Shown here: positions 17,793-26,222 of the stretch, one piece after another
Layout of the letters: each line of letters opens with the position of its first letter
How positions within the stretch are numbered: position 1 is the first letter of the stretch
Source: Streptomyces cinnamoneus
Lineage (GTDB): Bacteria; Actinomycetota; Actinomycetes; Streptomycetales; Streptomycetaceae
Reading direction: 5' to 3'
Assembly: GCF_002939475.1 (NCBI RefSeq)
Contig: NZ_PKFQ01000001.1
Coordinates: forward strand, 558,001-622,000
Length of the DNA: 64,000 nucleotides
The notes under the pieces: generated by a model
Databases searched by the model: none
Seen by the model: the letters and a program-made list of their open reading frames with translations, nothing else
What the model was told of the DNA's origin: nothing
Translations under genes and position numbers: made by a program

Positions 17793-18216
17793 GGCGCACG
17801 GCCTTGGTCGTCACGACGCCCCCCGCCACCAGCAGCACGCCGACGAGCAGGAGCTTGAGCATGGCCCGGCCGGGGCCGGTGGCCACGCACAGGGGCACGA
17901 CGGTGGCGGGGGCCAGGGCCGCCACGGCCGGGGTCAGCAGCCGCGCGCCGGGCGGGTCCTTCTCCATCTCCTCGCCCAGCAGGCGGGCGAAGATCAGGGT
18001 GCCGGCCGGGCCGAGGACGGAGACGACCAGGGCGAGGTCGGTGTACGAGGGCCGTCCGTAGCCCTGCGCCAGCAGCAAGAAGACCAGGCAGAGCAGCAGG
18101 GTGGCCATGTTCTGGGCGACCACCCGGCGGCCGGGGGTGCCCCGGACGGCGGCCCAGAGGCTGGGCCCGAGCCCGCCGGCGATCAGCGCGGCGGCGGCCG
18201 CCAGCCACCAGTTCAC
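17785..18216 (-). CDS. Mrp subunit F with MrpG-like C-terminal part
   Basis: A 143-residue membrane protein. The first 90 residues match MrpF (RRVVAQNMATLLLCLVFLL, then SYTDLALVVSVLGPAGTLIFAR). MrpF is usually about 90 residues; the extra C-terminal part, with two helices and an ending of KLLLVGVLLVAGGVVTTKAVRRA type (about the last 25 residues), resembles the end of MrpG. A fused F-G subunit would explain the absence of a separate mrpG gene. GTG start overlapping the MrpE stop. Confidence 0.75.
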   Translation of the reverse strand: MNWWLAAAAALIAGGLGPSLWAAVRGTPGRRVVAQNMATLLLCLVFLLLAQGYGRPSYTDLALVVSVLGPAGTLIFARLLGEEMEKDPPGARLLTPAVAALAPATVVPLCVATGPGRAMLKLLLVGVLLVAGGVVTTKAVRRA

Positions 18217-18455
18217 CGGGCGGCCGCCCGTCGTGCGCCGCGGGCGGCCAGGGCCGCCAGGAGCGCGGCGCCGGCCCCGATCTGGAGGTCCAGCGGTTCG
18301 AGCGTGCTGATGAGCACGGCCCAGCAGGCGGTGAGCCCGGCCCACCAGCCAAGGACCTCCGCGGCAGCGGCCGCACCGCGCAGCACCGTCGTCCACCTCC
18401 GCACCCGTGTCCGTTCGGTCCACTGAACGCCTGGAACATCCCGAGTATCGGCCAT
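18213..18455 (-). CDS. mrpE: Mrp subunit E-like, short
   Basis: An 80-residue protein with two membrane segments (W-rich AEVLGWWAGLTACWAVL and a second Ala-rich helix), in the first position of the Mrp operon where MnhE is expected. It is about half the length of typical MrpE and lacks most of the C-terminal cytoplasmic domain, so the assignment depends on position and hydrophobic pattern. The ATG at 18455 lacks a good ribosome site; a GTG about 18 codons in is an alternative. The leader shares the 191-bp divergent region with the TPP-enzyme gene. Confidence 0.6.
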   Translation of the reverse strand: MADTRDVPGVQWTERTRVRRWTTVLRGAAAAAEVLGWWAGLTACWAVLISTLEPLDLQIGAGAALLAALAARGARRAAAR

Positions 18456-18522
18456 GGCCGACGGGGATGCGGCGAGGTGCGCGCTCGCGTGTCCCGGACG
18501 CCGTGGCGGCGGCCGGCGGGAG

Positions 18523-18547
18523 GTTTCGACTCCGCGGCATGGGGTTA
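18523..18547 (+). promoter_or_regulatory. SigB-like promoter candidate for the TPP-enzyme operon
   Basis: GTTT (18523-18526), 15 bases, GGGTTA (18542-18547) resembles the actinomycete SigB/stress-sigma pattern GNNT-N14-16-GGGTAC/T, with one extra T in the -10 element. It lies about 100 bases before the ATG at 18647 in the otherwise gene-free 18456-18646 stretch. Confidence 0.35.
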
Positions 18548-18646
18548 CCCGTCCGGTCTGAGCACCCCGGCGGACCGTGCCGGCCGGCGACGGCCCGGGT
18601 GTGCCGATCCCGCCCGCGGCACGAGCGACAGTGTGGAAGGAACGGC

Positions 18647-20473
18647 ATGACTGACCAGGTTTCGGACTACATCCTCGCGCGGCTGCGCGAATGGGGTGTC
18701 GAGCGGGTCTTCGGCTATCCGGGTGACGGGATCAACGGGCTGCTGGCGGCCTGGGCGCGGGCCGGTGACCAGCCGCGCTTCATCCAGGCGCGGCACGAGG
18801 AGATGGCGGCGTTCGAAGCCGTGGGGTACGCGAAGTTCAGCGGCCGGCTGGGGGTGTGCGCCGCCACCTCGGGGCCCGGCGCGATCCACCTGCTCAACGG
18901 CCTGTACGACGCCAAGCTCGACCACGTGCCGGTGCTGGCGATCGTCGGCCAGACCGCCCGGTCGGCGATGGGCGGCTCGTACCAGCAGGAGGTCGACCTG
19001 CACAGCCTGTTCAAGGACGTGGCCTCCGACTTCGTCGAGACGGTGACCGTGCCGGAGCAGTTGCCGAACGTGCTCGACCGGGCGGTGCGCACCGCGTACG
19101 CGCGGCGCGCGCCCACCGCCGTCATCGTCCACGCCGACGTGCAGGAGCTGGACTACACCCCGCCGACGCACGCGTTCAAGATGGTTCCCTCCAGCCTGGA
19201 CCGCAGCGGCTGGCAGGCGGTGCCGTCCGACGACGCCCTGAGCCGGGCGGCGGAGATCCTCAACGCCGGCGAGAAGGTGGCGATCCTCGCCGGCCAGGGT
19301 GCGGCCGGGGCGCGGCACGAGGTCGAGCAGGTGGCCGAGATCCTCGGCGCGGGGGTGGCGAAGGCCCTGCTGGGCATGGATGTGCTCAGCGACGAGCTGC
19401 CCTACGTCACCGGTTCGATCGGCCTGCTGGGCACACGGCCCTCGTACGAGATGATGCGGGACTGCGACACGCTGCTGACGATCGGGTCCAACTTCCCCTA
19501 CTCGCAGTTCCTGCCGGACTTCGGCAAGGCCCGGGCGGTGCAGATCGAGATCGACCCCCACCGGGCGGGGCTGCGCTACCCCTACGAGGTCAACCTGATC
19601 GGTGACGCGCGCGCCACGCTGCTGCGGCTCGTCCCGCTGCTGGAGCGCAAGGACAAGCGCGGCTGGCAGAGCCGGATCATCGCCGGGGTCGAGCAGTGGG
19701 AGGAGATGCTCCAGCGCAGGGCCGAGGTGAGCGCCGATCCGGTGAACCCGGAACTCGTGGCGCGGGCACTGTCGCCGCTGCTCCCGGACGACACGATCCT
19801 CACGTCCGACTCCGGCTCCGTCGCCAACTGGTACGCCCGCCACATCAGGATGCGCGGGACGATGCGCGGCTCGCTGTCGGGGACCCTCGCGACGATGGGC
19901 GCCGGGGTGCCGTACGCGATCGGGGCGAAGTTCGCCCATCCGAACCGGCCGGTGGTGGCGCTGGTCGGGGACGGGGCCATGCAGATGAACGGCATGGCGG
20001 AGCTGATCACGGTGGCCAAGTACCAGCACCAGTGGGAGGACCCGCGGCTGGTCGTCGGCGTGTGGAACAACCGGGACCTCAACCAGGTCACGTGGGAGAT
20101 GCGCGCGATGAGCGGTTCCCCGCAGTTCCTGCCCTCGCAGGAGCTGCCCGACGTCTCCTACGCGGAGTTCGCCCGCTCGCTCGGGCTGACGGGCGTCCGG
20201 GTGGAGAAGCCGGACGACGTGGTGGACGCCTGGCGCGAGGCGCTCGCGGCGAAGGGTCCGGCGGTGGTGGAGTTCGTGACGGACCCGGCGGTGCCGCCGA
20301 TCCCGCCGCACGCGGACTGGGACCAGATCGAGGCCACGGCCGCGGCGATCGTCAAGGGCGACACGGACCGGAAGGCCATGATCCGGCAGGGGTTCAAGGC
20401 GAAGATCCAGGAGTTCCTGCCGGGCGGTCACAAGAAGCCCGGTGCCGGCCCGTCGGAGGGGCAGGGATCGTGA
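18647..20473 (+). CDS. Thiamine pyrophosphate-dependent enzyme (PoxB/pyruvate oxidase-like)
   Basis: A 608-residue member of the acetolactate synthase/pyruvate oxidase superfamily. Three domains are visible: the N-terminal PYR domain with VFGYPGDGINGL and the catalytic glutamate in ARHEEMAAFEA; a central domain; and the C-terminal PP domain with LVGDGAMQMNGMAEL...VWNN, the TPP/Mg motif. It most resembles PoxB-type enzymes, which decarboxylate pyruvate oxidatively, though related keto-acid enzymes are possible. The ATG at 18647 follows GGAAGGAA. It heads a seven-gene operon ending with PfpI. Confidence 0.85.
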   Translation: MTDQVSDYILARLREWGVERVFGYPGDGINGLLAAWARAGDQPRFIQARHEEMAAFEAVGYAKFSGRLGVCAATSGPGAIHLLNGLYDAKLDHVPVLAIVGQTARSAMGGSYQQEVDLHSLFKDVASDFVETVTVPEQLPNVLDRAVRTAYARRAPTAVIVHADVQELDYTPPTHAFKMVPSSLDRSGWQAVPSDDALSRAAEILNAGEKVAILAGQGAAGARHEVEQVAEILGAGVAKALLGMDVLSDELPYVTGSIGLLGTRPSYEMMRDCDTLLTIGSNFPYSQFLPDFGKARAVQIEIDPHRAGLRYPYEVNLIGDARATLLRLVPLLERKDKRGWQSRIIAGVEQWEEMLQRRAEVSADPVNPELVARALSPLLPDDTILTSDSGSVANWYARHIRMRGTMRGSLSGTLATMGAGVPYAIGAKFAHPNRPVVALVGDGAMQMNGMAELITVAKYQHQWEDPRLVVGVWNNRDLNQVTWEMRAMSGSPQFLPSQELPDVSYAEFARSLGLTGVRVEKPDDVVDAWREALAAKGPAVVEFVTDPAVPPIPPHADWDQIEATAAAIVKGDTDRKAMIRQGFKAKIQEFLPGGHKKPGAGPSEGQGS

Positions 20474-20925
20474 GTCCCGGGAGGCACGCCCGCGGCCGGG
20501 CCGGCGCCCGGCGGGCCGCGTACGACGTGCGGCACGGGCGGCTGCAGCGCTCGATGTCCCTGCTGACGGCGGCCGGTTCGGCGGTGACGGCCGCGGAGAT
20601 CTTCCTGGAGCACGACCGGGCGGGCTTCGGCAACCGGGTCATGTGGTGGCCGGTGGCCCTGGGGCCGGTCGGCGTGGTCGCGGGTCTGGCGGGTTTCGCC
20701 GACGCGCGGGCGGCGCGCACGGCGCTGCCGCTGGCGTCGGCGGCGATCGTCGCGAACGGCCTCCAGGGCACGTATCTGCACGTGCGCGGCATCGCGCAGA
20801 AGCCGGGTGGCTGGCGCATGGCGCGCTACAACATCGAGCTGGGCCCGCCGCTTTTCGCGCCTTTGCTGATGAGCATGGTGGGCGGCATGGGCCTGCTGGC
20901 CAGCGCCTTGCGGCGGGAGCGGTGA
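20470..20925 (+). CDS. Small integral membrane protein in TPP-enzyme operon
   Basis: A 151-residue protein whose GTG start overlaps the upstream stop (GTGA). An Arg-rich N-terminus of about 25 residues is followed by about four hydrophobic segments, with polar RGIAQKPGGWRMARYNIELGP between the third and fourth. I do not recognise a named family. Its coupling to the TPP enzyme and the gluconate-dehydrogenase-like subunit suggests a membrane anchor or accessory of the same pathway. Confidence 0.7.
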   Translation: MSPGRHARGRAGARRAAYDVRHGRLQRSMSLLTAAGSAVTAAEIFLEHDRAGFGNRVMWWPVALGPVGVVAGLAGFADARAARTALPLASAAIVANGLQGTYLHVRGIAQKPGGWRMARYNIELGPPLFAPLLMSMVGGMGLLASALRRER

Positions 20926-20938
20926 GGCGGTCGATGCG

Positions 20939-21529
20939 ATGACGGGCACACGACTCGGCGACGACGCCGGGGCGGTGGGCCGGGCGGGGACCTGGGACAC
21001 CGTGACGGCGGGTGTGGTGCTGGCCCGGCTCGGGCCGCGGCGGGAGCCGCCGCTGCGCTTCTTCACGCCCGCGGAGGAGGCGGCGGCCGAGGCGCTGATG
21101 GACCATCTGCTGGCCCGCTCCCCGAAGGATCCGCCCATTCCCGTGCTGCCGGTCATCGACGCCCGGCTGGCCACCGGCGAGAGCGACGGCTGGCGCTACG
21201 CGGACCTCCCGGAGGACGCCGAGGCGTGGCGGCGTTCGCTGGCCGGTCTGGACGAGGACGCGCGGACGCGGCACGGCGGAAGGGAGTTCGCCCGGATCGG
21301 TTACGGCGACCGCGACCGGCTGCTGCGGTACGTCGTGCAGCTGAGCGGCCGGGACTGGTACGGGATGCCGGCGTCGCACGTGTGGTCGCTGTGGACGCGC
21401 TACGCCTGCGAGGCGTATTACGCACACCCCTACGCCTGGGACGAGATCGGCTTCGGGGGCCCCGCCTACCCGCGGGGCTACATGAGGCTGGGCCGGGGGC
21501 TGCGGGAGCCGTGGGAGGACCCCCGGTGA
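20939..21529 (+). CDS. Gluconate 2-dehydrogenase subunit 3-like protein
   Basis: A 196-residue soluble protein. RFFTPAEEAAAEALMDHLLAR (about residues 40-60) and the C-terminal YYAHPYAWDEIGFGGPAYPRGY segment are characteristic of the subunit-3 family that accompanies GMC-type gluconate 2-dehydrogenases. Those subunits usually carry a Tat signal; none is obvious here. Its stop overlaps the GTG of the GMC gene, so the two products are made together and probably form one enzyme. Confidence 0.8.
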   Translation: MTGTRLGDDAGAVGRAGTWDTVTAGVVLARLGPRREPPLRFFTPAEEAAAEALMDHLLARSPKDPPIPVLPVIDARLATGESDGWRYADLPEDAEAWRRSLAGLDEDARTRHGGREFARIGYGDRDRLLRYVVQLSGRDWYGMPASHVWSLWTRYACEAYYAHPYAWDEIGFGGPAYPRGYMRLGRGLREPWEDPR

Positions 21530-23301
21530 GCACAGCGAGCGACGCGCGCGCGGCCACCGGCGCGCAGACGACGGCGAAAGCCGCACCGGCGCCGCGCGGG
21601 CGGAGAAGCGAACAAGAAAACGCAGCGAGCGACGCGCGCGCGGCCACCGGCGCGTGGTGGCGGACTCTGAGGGAGTCCGCGCGTCCGCAGGGTGACGTGC
21701 GGCGGCGTAACGCCTCCGCCTGGCTGCCGCACGTCACCACGCTGCGGGAGACCATGCGCCGCTACGACGACGGTGACGAGGTCGACATGGCCGTGGTGGG
21801 CTGCGGAGCCGGCGGGGCGACCTTCGCCCAGCGGCTCGCCCACGCGGGCTGGCGGGTGGTGTGCCTGGAGGCCGGCCCGTTCTGGGATCCGGAGAAGGAC
21901 TGGGTCAGTGACGAGTGGGGCTCGCACCACCTGTACTGGAACGAGCCCCGGGTCGTCGGCGGCTCCCACCCCGTGCCGCTCGGCTCGAACAACTCCGGCC
22001 GGGGCGTGGGCGGTTCGATGGTGCACTTCGCGGGCTTCGCGCCGCGTCTGCACCCCTCCGATTTCCGTACGCGTTCGCTCGACGGCGTCGGCGCCGACTG
22101 GCCACTGGAGTACGGCGAGCTGAAGCCGTTCTACGAGCGGCTGGAGCGCGAGCTGCCGGTGGCCGGGCAGTTCTGGCCGTGGGGCGACCCGCATCCGCAT
22201 CCCCATCCGCCGCATCCGGTCAGCGGCAACGGCGAGGTGATGCTGGCGGGCTGCGCGGCGCTCGGCATCGAGGCGCGGGTGGGGCCGGTCGCCATCGCCA
22301 ACGGCCGCTTCGGTGACCGCCCCCACTGCATCTACCGCGGCTTCTGCCTCCAGGGGTGCAAGGTGAACGCCAAGGCCTCGCCGTTGATCACCCATGTGCC
22401 CGACGCGATCGTGCACGGCGCGGAGATCCGTCCCGACTCGATGGTCACCCGCGTGGAGACCGACCGCGAGGGCCGTCGTGTGACCGGCGTGCGGTACGTG
22501 CGGGGTGGGCGGGAGCGCTTCCAGCGGGCCGCGGCCGTCGCCGTCGCCGGCTACTCCATCGAGACGCCCCGGCTGCTGCTGAACTCCGCGAACGCCCGTT
22601 TCCCGGAGGGCTTGTGCAACGACCACGACCTGGTGGGCCGGTACGTCATGGTGCAGGGCGCGCCCCAGACCGCCGGCCGCTTCGCCGAGGAGATCCGGAT
22701 GTACAAGGGCCCGCCGCCGGAGGTGAGCAGTGAGGACTTCTACGAGACGGACCCGGCGAAGCCCTACCGGCGGGGCTTCTCCGTGCAGACCGTCTCCCCG
22801 CTGCCCATCATGTGGGCCGAGCACGTGGCGGCCCAGGGCCACTGGGGCGCGGACCTGCGCCGGCGGATGGCCGACTACACGCACTGGGCGACGCTCGGTG
22901 CGCTGTGCGAGTTCCTGCCCCAGGCGGACAACCGCGTCACCCTGGCGGACGAGACCGACCGGCACGGGCTGCCCGTCGCCCGTTTCGACCACAGCCACTG
23001 TCCCAACGACGGCCTGCTGCTGGAGGCGGCACGCGAGGTGATGGAGCGGATCCTCAAGGCCGCGGGGGCGACGGAGCTGATGACGGTGGAGCGCTACGCG
23101 CACCTGGTGGGCGGCTGCCGGATGGGCCGCACGCCCCAGGAGGGCGTGGTGGACGGTGATCTGCGGTCGTTCGCGATCCCCAACCTCTTCGTCACGGACG
23201 GCAGTGTGCTGCCCACGCAGGGCAGCGCCAATCCGGCGCTGACGATCATGGCCCTCGCCGACCGGGCCGCCACCCGGCTGATCGCGAGGGGCGGGGCATG
23301 A
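21526..23301 (+). CDS. GMC family FAD-dependent oxidoreductase
   Basis: A 591-residue GMC oxidoreductase. The FAD Rossmann motif is VVGCGAGGATFAQRL near residue 90, ending in CLEAG; the C-terminal GMC part has HLVGGCRMG and the final SANPALTIMALADR. With the subunit-3-like partner it is probably an aldose, polyol or gluconate dehydrogenase, with electrons passed to a quinone or cytochrome. The GTG at 21526 overlaps the upstream stop, but the first 45 residues are low-complexity and contain the duplicated SDARAATGA peptide described separately, so the conserved protein starts only about residue 45. Confidence 0.87.
   Translation: MSTASDARAATGAQTTAKAAPAPRGRRSEQENAASDARAATGAWWRTLRESARPQGDVRRRNASAWLPHVTTLRETMRRYDDGDEVDMAVVGCGAGGATFAQRLAHAGWRVVCLEAGPFWDPEKDWVSDEWGSHHLYWNEPRVVGGSHPVPLGSNNSGRGVGGSMVHFAGFAPRLHPSDFRTRSLDGVGADWPLEYGELKPFYERLERELPVAGQFWPWGDPHPHPHPPHPVSGNGEVMLAGCAALGIEARVGPVAIANGRFGDRPHCIYRGFCLQGCKVNAKASPLITHVPDAIVHGAEIRPDSMVTRVETDREGRRVTGVRYVRGGRERFQRAAAVAVAGYSIETPRLLLNSANARFPEGLCNDHDLVGRYVMVQGAPQTAGRFAEEIRMYKGPPPEVSSEDFYETDPAKPYRRGFSVQTVSPLPIMWAEHVAAQGHWGADLRRRMADYTHWATLGALCEFLPQADNRVTLADETDRHGLPVARFDHSHCPNDGLLLEAAREVMERILKAAGATELMTVERYAHLVGGCRMGRTPQEGVVDGDLRSFAIPNLFVTDGSVLPTQGSANPALTIMALADRAATRLIARGGA
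21533..21654 (+). repeat. Two identical 32-bp direct repeats, 90-bp period, inside the GMC gene
   Basis: Positions 21533-21564 and 21623-21654 are identical (starting CAGCGAGCGACGCG and ending CACCGGCGCG). The 90-bp spacing keeps the reading frame, so the GMC N-terminus carries SDARAATGA twice. The spacer contains an unusually A-rich run (GAACAAGAAAACG at 21610-21622). Confidence 0.85.
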
Positions 23302-24401
23302 GCACGGATCCCGCGGTCGAGGCCGTCGAGGCGTCGGCCTACACCTTCCCCACCGAGGTTCCCGAGGCCGACGGCACGCTGGCCTGGGACAGCACGACCG
23401 TCGTGGTGGTGGAGGCGCGGTGCGGCGGCGAGACGGGGCTGGGCTGGACGTACGCGCCCGCCGCGGCGGCGTCGGCGGTCTCCGGGCTGCTCGCCGGCGC
23501 GGTGGTGGGCCGCTGCGCGCTGGACGTCGCCGGTGCCAACGAGGCGATGGGCCGGGCCGTGCGCAACGCCGGCCGCCAGGGGCTGGTGGCGTGCGCGCTG
23601 TCGGCGGTGGACGTCGCGCTGTGGGACCTCAAGGCCCGGCTGCTCGGGGTGCCGCTGGTCCGGCTGATCGGGGCGGTGACGGAAGAGGTGCCCGTCTACG
23701 GCTCCGGCGGCTTCACGACGTACCACGACACCCATCTGGCGGCGCAGTTGAACAGCTGGGTGCACGGGCACGGGATCGAGCGCGTCAAGATCAAGATCGG
23801 TGAGTCCTGGGGCCGGGCCGTGCCGCGCGACCTCGACCGCGTGCGCCACGCCCGGCAGACCATCGGCCCCGGTGCCTCGCTGTACGTCGACGCCAACGGC
23901 GCGTACACCCGCAAGCAGGCGGTGCGCGTCGGGCAGGCGCTGGCCGATCTGGGCGTGGGCTGGTTCGAGGAGCCCGTCTCGTCCGACGACCTGGCGGGCC
24001 TGCGCGTGGTCCGCGACCTGTGCGCCTGCGACGTGGCGGCCGGCGAGTACGGCTACGACCTGCCCTACTTCGCCCGGATGGCCCCCGTGGTCGACTGTCT
24101 CCAGGCCGACGCCACGCGCTGCGGCGGGCTGACCGCCTGGCTGCGGGCGGCGGCCGTCGCCGAGGCCCACGGCCTGGAGGTCTCGGGGCACTGCGCCCCG
24201 CACGTGCACGCCCACGCGGCGGCGTGCGTGCCGAACCTGCGGCACCTCGAATGGTTCCACGACCACGTGCGCATCGAGTCCGCGTTCTTCACCGGCGCCC
24301 TCGACCCGTCCGGCGGGTCGGTACGGCCCGGGGCCGGCGGGGAGCCGGGCCACGGGATGCGCTTCCGGCGCGAGGAGGCCGCCGCCCACCGCGTGCTGTG
24401 A
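23298..24401 (+). CDS. Enolase superfamily dehydratase/isomerase (mandelate racemase type)
   Basis: A 367-residue enolase-superfamily enzyme. The barrel shows the KxK base pair (K164, K166 in VKIKIG), metal ligands D198 (DANGAY), E224 (EEP) and E250 (GEYG), then DATRCGG and H298 (SGHCAPHVHAH), the layout of mandelate racemase and acid-sugar dehydratases. Likely reaction: abstraction of the alpha proton of an aldonate or related acid followed by dehydration. This fits a pathway in which the GMC enzyme oxidises a sugar. The ATG overlaps the GMC stop (ATGA). Confidence 0.85.
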   Translation: MSTDPAVEAVEASAYTFPTEVPEADGTLAWDSTTVVVVEARCGGETGLGWTYAPAAAASAVSGLLAGAVVGRCALDVAGANEAMGRAVRNAGRQGLVACALSAVDVALWDLKARLLGVPLVRLIGAVTEEVPVYGSGGFTTYHDTHLAAQLNSWVHGHGIERVKIKIGESWGRAVPRDLDRVRHARQTIGPGASLYVDANGAYTRKQAVRVGQALADLGVGWFEEPVSSDDLAGLRVVRDLCACDVAAGEYGYDLPYFARMAPVVDCLQADATRCGGLTAWLRAAAVAEAHGLEVSGHCAPHVHAHAAACVPNLRHLEWFHDHVRIESAFFTGALDPSGGSVRPGAGGEPGHGMRFRREEAAAHRVL

Positions 24402-24447
24402 ACCACCGCGCCGACAACCCATGTGTCCACGCAGGCAAGGAGTCGAC

Positions 24448-25071
24448 ATGAACGACGTCCAGGACGCCACCACCCGCTACCTGATGTACGGGGTGCTGCC
24501 CGGGTGGTTCGTGCCCGGTCTCGCCGACTGGGTCATGCACCGGCGCACCCGCATCGAGGACACCTCGGGCACCAAGGAGTCGGCCATCCACTCCCTGATG
24601 ATGGCCGAGGTCGGCGTGCCCATCGTGCTGACGCTGCTGTGCGAGGTCAATCCCCTGCTGATGACGGTGCAGCTGGGGGCGACGGCCGCGCACGAGGCCA
24701 CCGCGCTGTGGGACGTGCGGACGGCCGTGCGCAGCGACCGCGAGGTGAAGCCGGTCGAACAGCACATCCACAGCTTCCTGGAGACCCTGCCCTTCGCCGC
24801 CCTCGCCTCGCTGATGTGCCTGCACCCCGGGCAGGTCCGCTCGCTGCTGCGCGGCGGCCGGGGCGACGCGAAGGCGTGGCGTCTGGTGCCGCGCCGCGAT
24901 CCGCTCCCCCGCTCCTACCTGGCGGGGATCGGCCTGGGGGTCGCGGCGTGCGTGGCACTGCCGTACGCGGAGGAGTTCGTGCGGTGCGTGCGCGGGGCCC
25001 GCGGGCGCCGGAAGGCCCGGAAGAGGTCCGGGCGGTCGACGGACGAGCAGTTCACGGAAAGGAAGTCATGA
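24448..25071 (+). CDS. Conserved integral membrane protein
   Basis: A 207-residue protein with about four membrane segments and a basic C-terminal tail (RKARKRSGR region). Distinct features are TRYLMYGVLPGWFVPGLADW at the N-terminus, HRRTRIEDTSGTKESAIHSL, and EQHIHSFLETLPF, giving several conserved-looking histidines. I do not recognise a characterised family. AAGGAG precedes the ATG at 24448. It lies between the enolase-type gene (46 bp gap) and the PfpI gene (ATGA overlap), so it belongs to the same operon. Confidence 0.75.
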   Translation: MNDVQDATTRYLMYGVLPGWFVPGLADWVMHRRTRIEDTSGTKESAIHSLMMAEVGVPIVLTLLCEVNPLLMTVQLGATAAHEATALWDVRTAVRSDREVKPVEQHIHSFLETLPFAALASLMCLHPGQVRSLLRGGRGDAKAWRLVPRRDPLPRSYLAGIGLGVAACVALPYAEEFVRCVRGARGRRKARKRSGRSTDEQFTERKS

Positions 25072-25619
25072 TGAAGGTCGCGTTCCTTGTGGCGCCCGAG
25101 GGCGTCGAGCAGATCGAACTGACCAGCCCCTGGAAGGCGGTCCAGGACGCGGGCGGCACCGCGCACCTGGTGTCGACCAAGCCAGGGAAGGTGCAGGCGT
25201 TCCACCACCTGGACCGGGGCGACGCGTTCCCCGTCGACACGGTGGTCGGCGAGGTGGGCGCGCCGGACTACGACGCGCTGGTGCTGCCCGGCGGGGTGGC
25301 CAATCCGGACTTCCTGCGCATGGACGAGCGGGCGGTGGCGTTCGTCCGGGACTTCTTCACCTCGGGGAAGCCGGTGGCGGCGATCTGTCACGCGCCCTGG
25401 ACGCTCGTGGAGGCCGACGTGCTGCGCGGGCGGACGCTGACGTCGTGGCCGAGCCTGCGGACCGACGTCCAGAACGCGGGCGGCTCCTGGGTCGACGAGC
25501 AGGTCAAGGTGTGCGCGAGCGGGCCCAACACCCTGATCACCAGCCGTAAGCCGGACGATCTGAAGGCGTTCTGCGAGGCGTTCGTCGAGGAGTTCGGCAA
25601 GGCCGGCGGCGGGAGCTGA
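25068..25619 (+). CDS. DJ-1/PfpI family protein
   Basis: A 183-residue class I glutamine-amidotransferase-like protein of the PfpI/YhbO branch. The nucleophile elbow is AICHAPW with C107-H108; the LPGGVANPD loop (about residues 74-82) and the acidic residue in GVEQIEL near the N-terminus complete the usual active site. Members act as stress chaperones, glyoxalase III or deglycases. It would suit handling of reactive carbonyls from sugar oxidation. Overlaps the upstream stop; converges on the TIGR03086 gene with 3 bases between stops. Confidence 0.87.
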   Translation: MMKVAFLVAPEGVEQIELTSPWKAVQDAGGTAHLVSTKPGKVQAFHHLDRGDAFPVDTVVGEVGAPDYDALVLPGGVANPDFLRMDERAVAFVRDFFTSGKPVAAICHAPWTLVEADVLRGRTLTSWPSLRTDVQNAGGSWVDEQVKVCASGPNTLITSRKPDDLKAFCEAFVEEFGKAGGGS

Positions 25620-25622
25620 GGC

Positions 25623-26222
25623 TCAGGGCTGCCGCCCGAGCTGGGCCAGGAGTCTCTCCCAGGAGTCCGCCTCGGGCGGCGGCTGCACCGGGCGCGCGAA
25701 CAGGCCGGATCCGGCGAGTCCGTCGGCGTACGGCTCGACCTCGTGCCGGGTGAACTCGACGAGCGCGTTCGGGGGCCGTTCGGGGGCCCCGATCGCGCGG
25801 GAGAGGTCCCAGGCGTGCACGACCAGGTCGGCGATCATCTGGGCGCAGTAGGCGTGGGCTGCGGACGCCCCGTAGGAGAGCTGGACGGTCCGCTGGAGGG
25901 CGCCGCGGGCGTGGAACGCCTCGCGGGCGTCGGCCGCCGCCCGGTCCCAGGTGTCGACGGGGTCCTCGCCGAGCTTGTCGCCGTCGAGCGCGTCGCCCAC
26001 GTCCTCGACGGCCGCGCCGTCCAGCAGGAGCGGCACCCACATCTGTTCGACGGCCAGGTGGTTGACGAGGTCCCGCACGGTCCATTCGGTGCAGGGTGTG
26101 GGCTTGCCCCACTGGGCGGGGCCGACGGCGTGGACCCGGTCGGTGAACAGGTCGAGTGCCTCGCCGTGCCGGGCGAGCAGGGTGCGGCGCCGGGAGTCGG
26201 TCAGGTGCGTGTCACCGGTCAT
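25623..26222 (-). CDS. TIGR03086 family metal-binding protein (DinB/mycothiol-transferase-like)
   Basis: A 199-residue helical protein of the DinB/MDMPI group. Metal-ligand histidines are visible in TVRDLVNHLAVEQMW (about residue 55) and DLVVHAWDLSRA (about residue 137), the typical H...HxxxD arrangement; CTEWTVRDL is a family hallmark. Relatives use mycothiol as cofactor, as in maleylpyruvate isomerase; the substrate here is unknown. ATG at 26222 is preferred, with ATG at 26231 as alternative; either way it overlaps the upstream SDR gene, so both are coupled. Confidence 0.82.
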   Translation of the reverse strand: MTGDTHLTDSRRRTLLARHGEALDLFTDRVHAVGPAQWGKPTPCTEWTVRDLVNHLAVEQMWVPLLLDGAAVEDVGDALDGDKLGEDPVDTWDRAAADAREAFHARGALQRTVQLSYGASAAHAYCAQMIADLVVHAWDLSRAIGAPERPPNALVEFTRHEVEPYADGLAGSGLFARPVQPPPEADSWERLLAQLGRQP

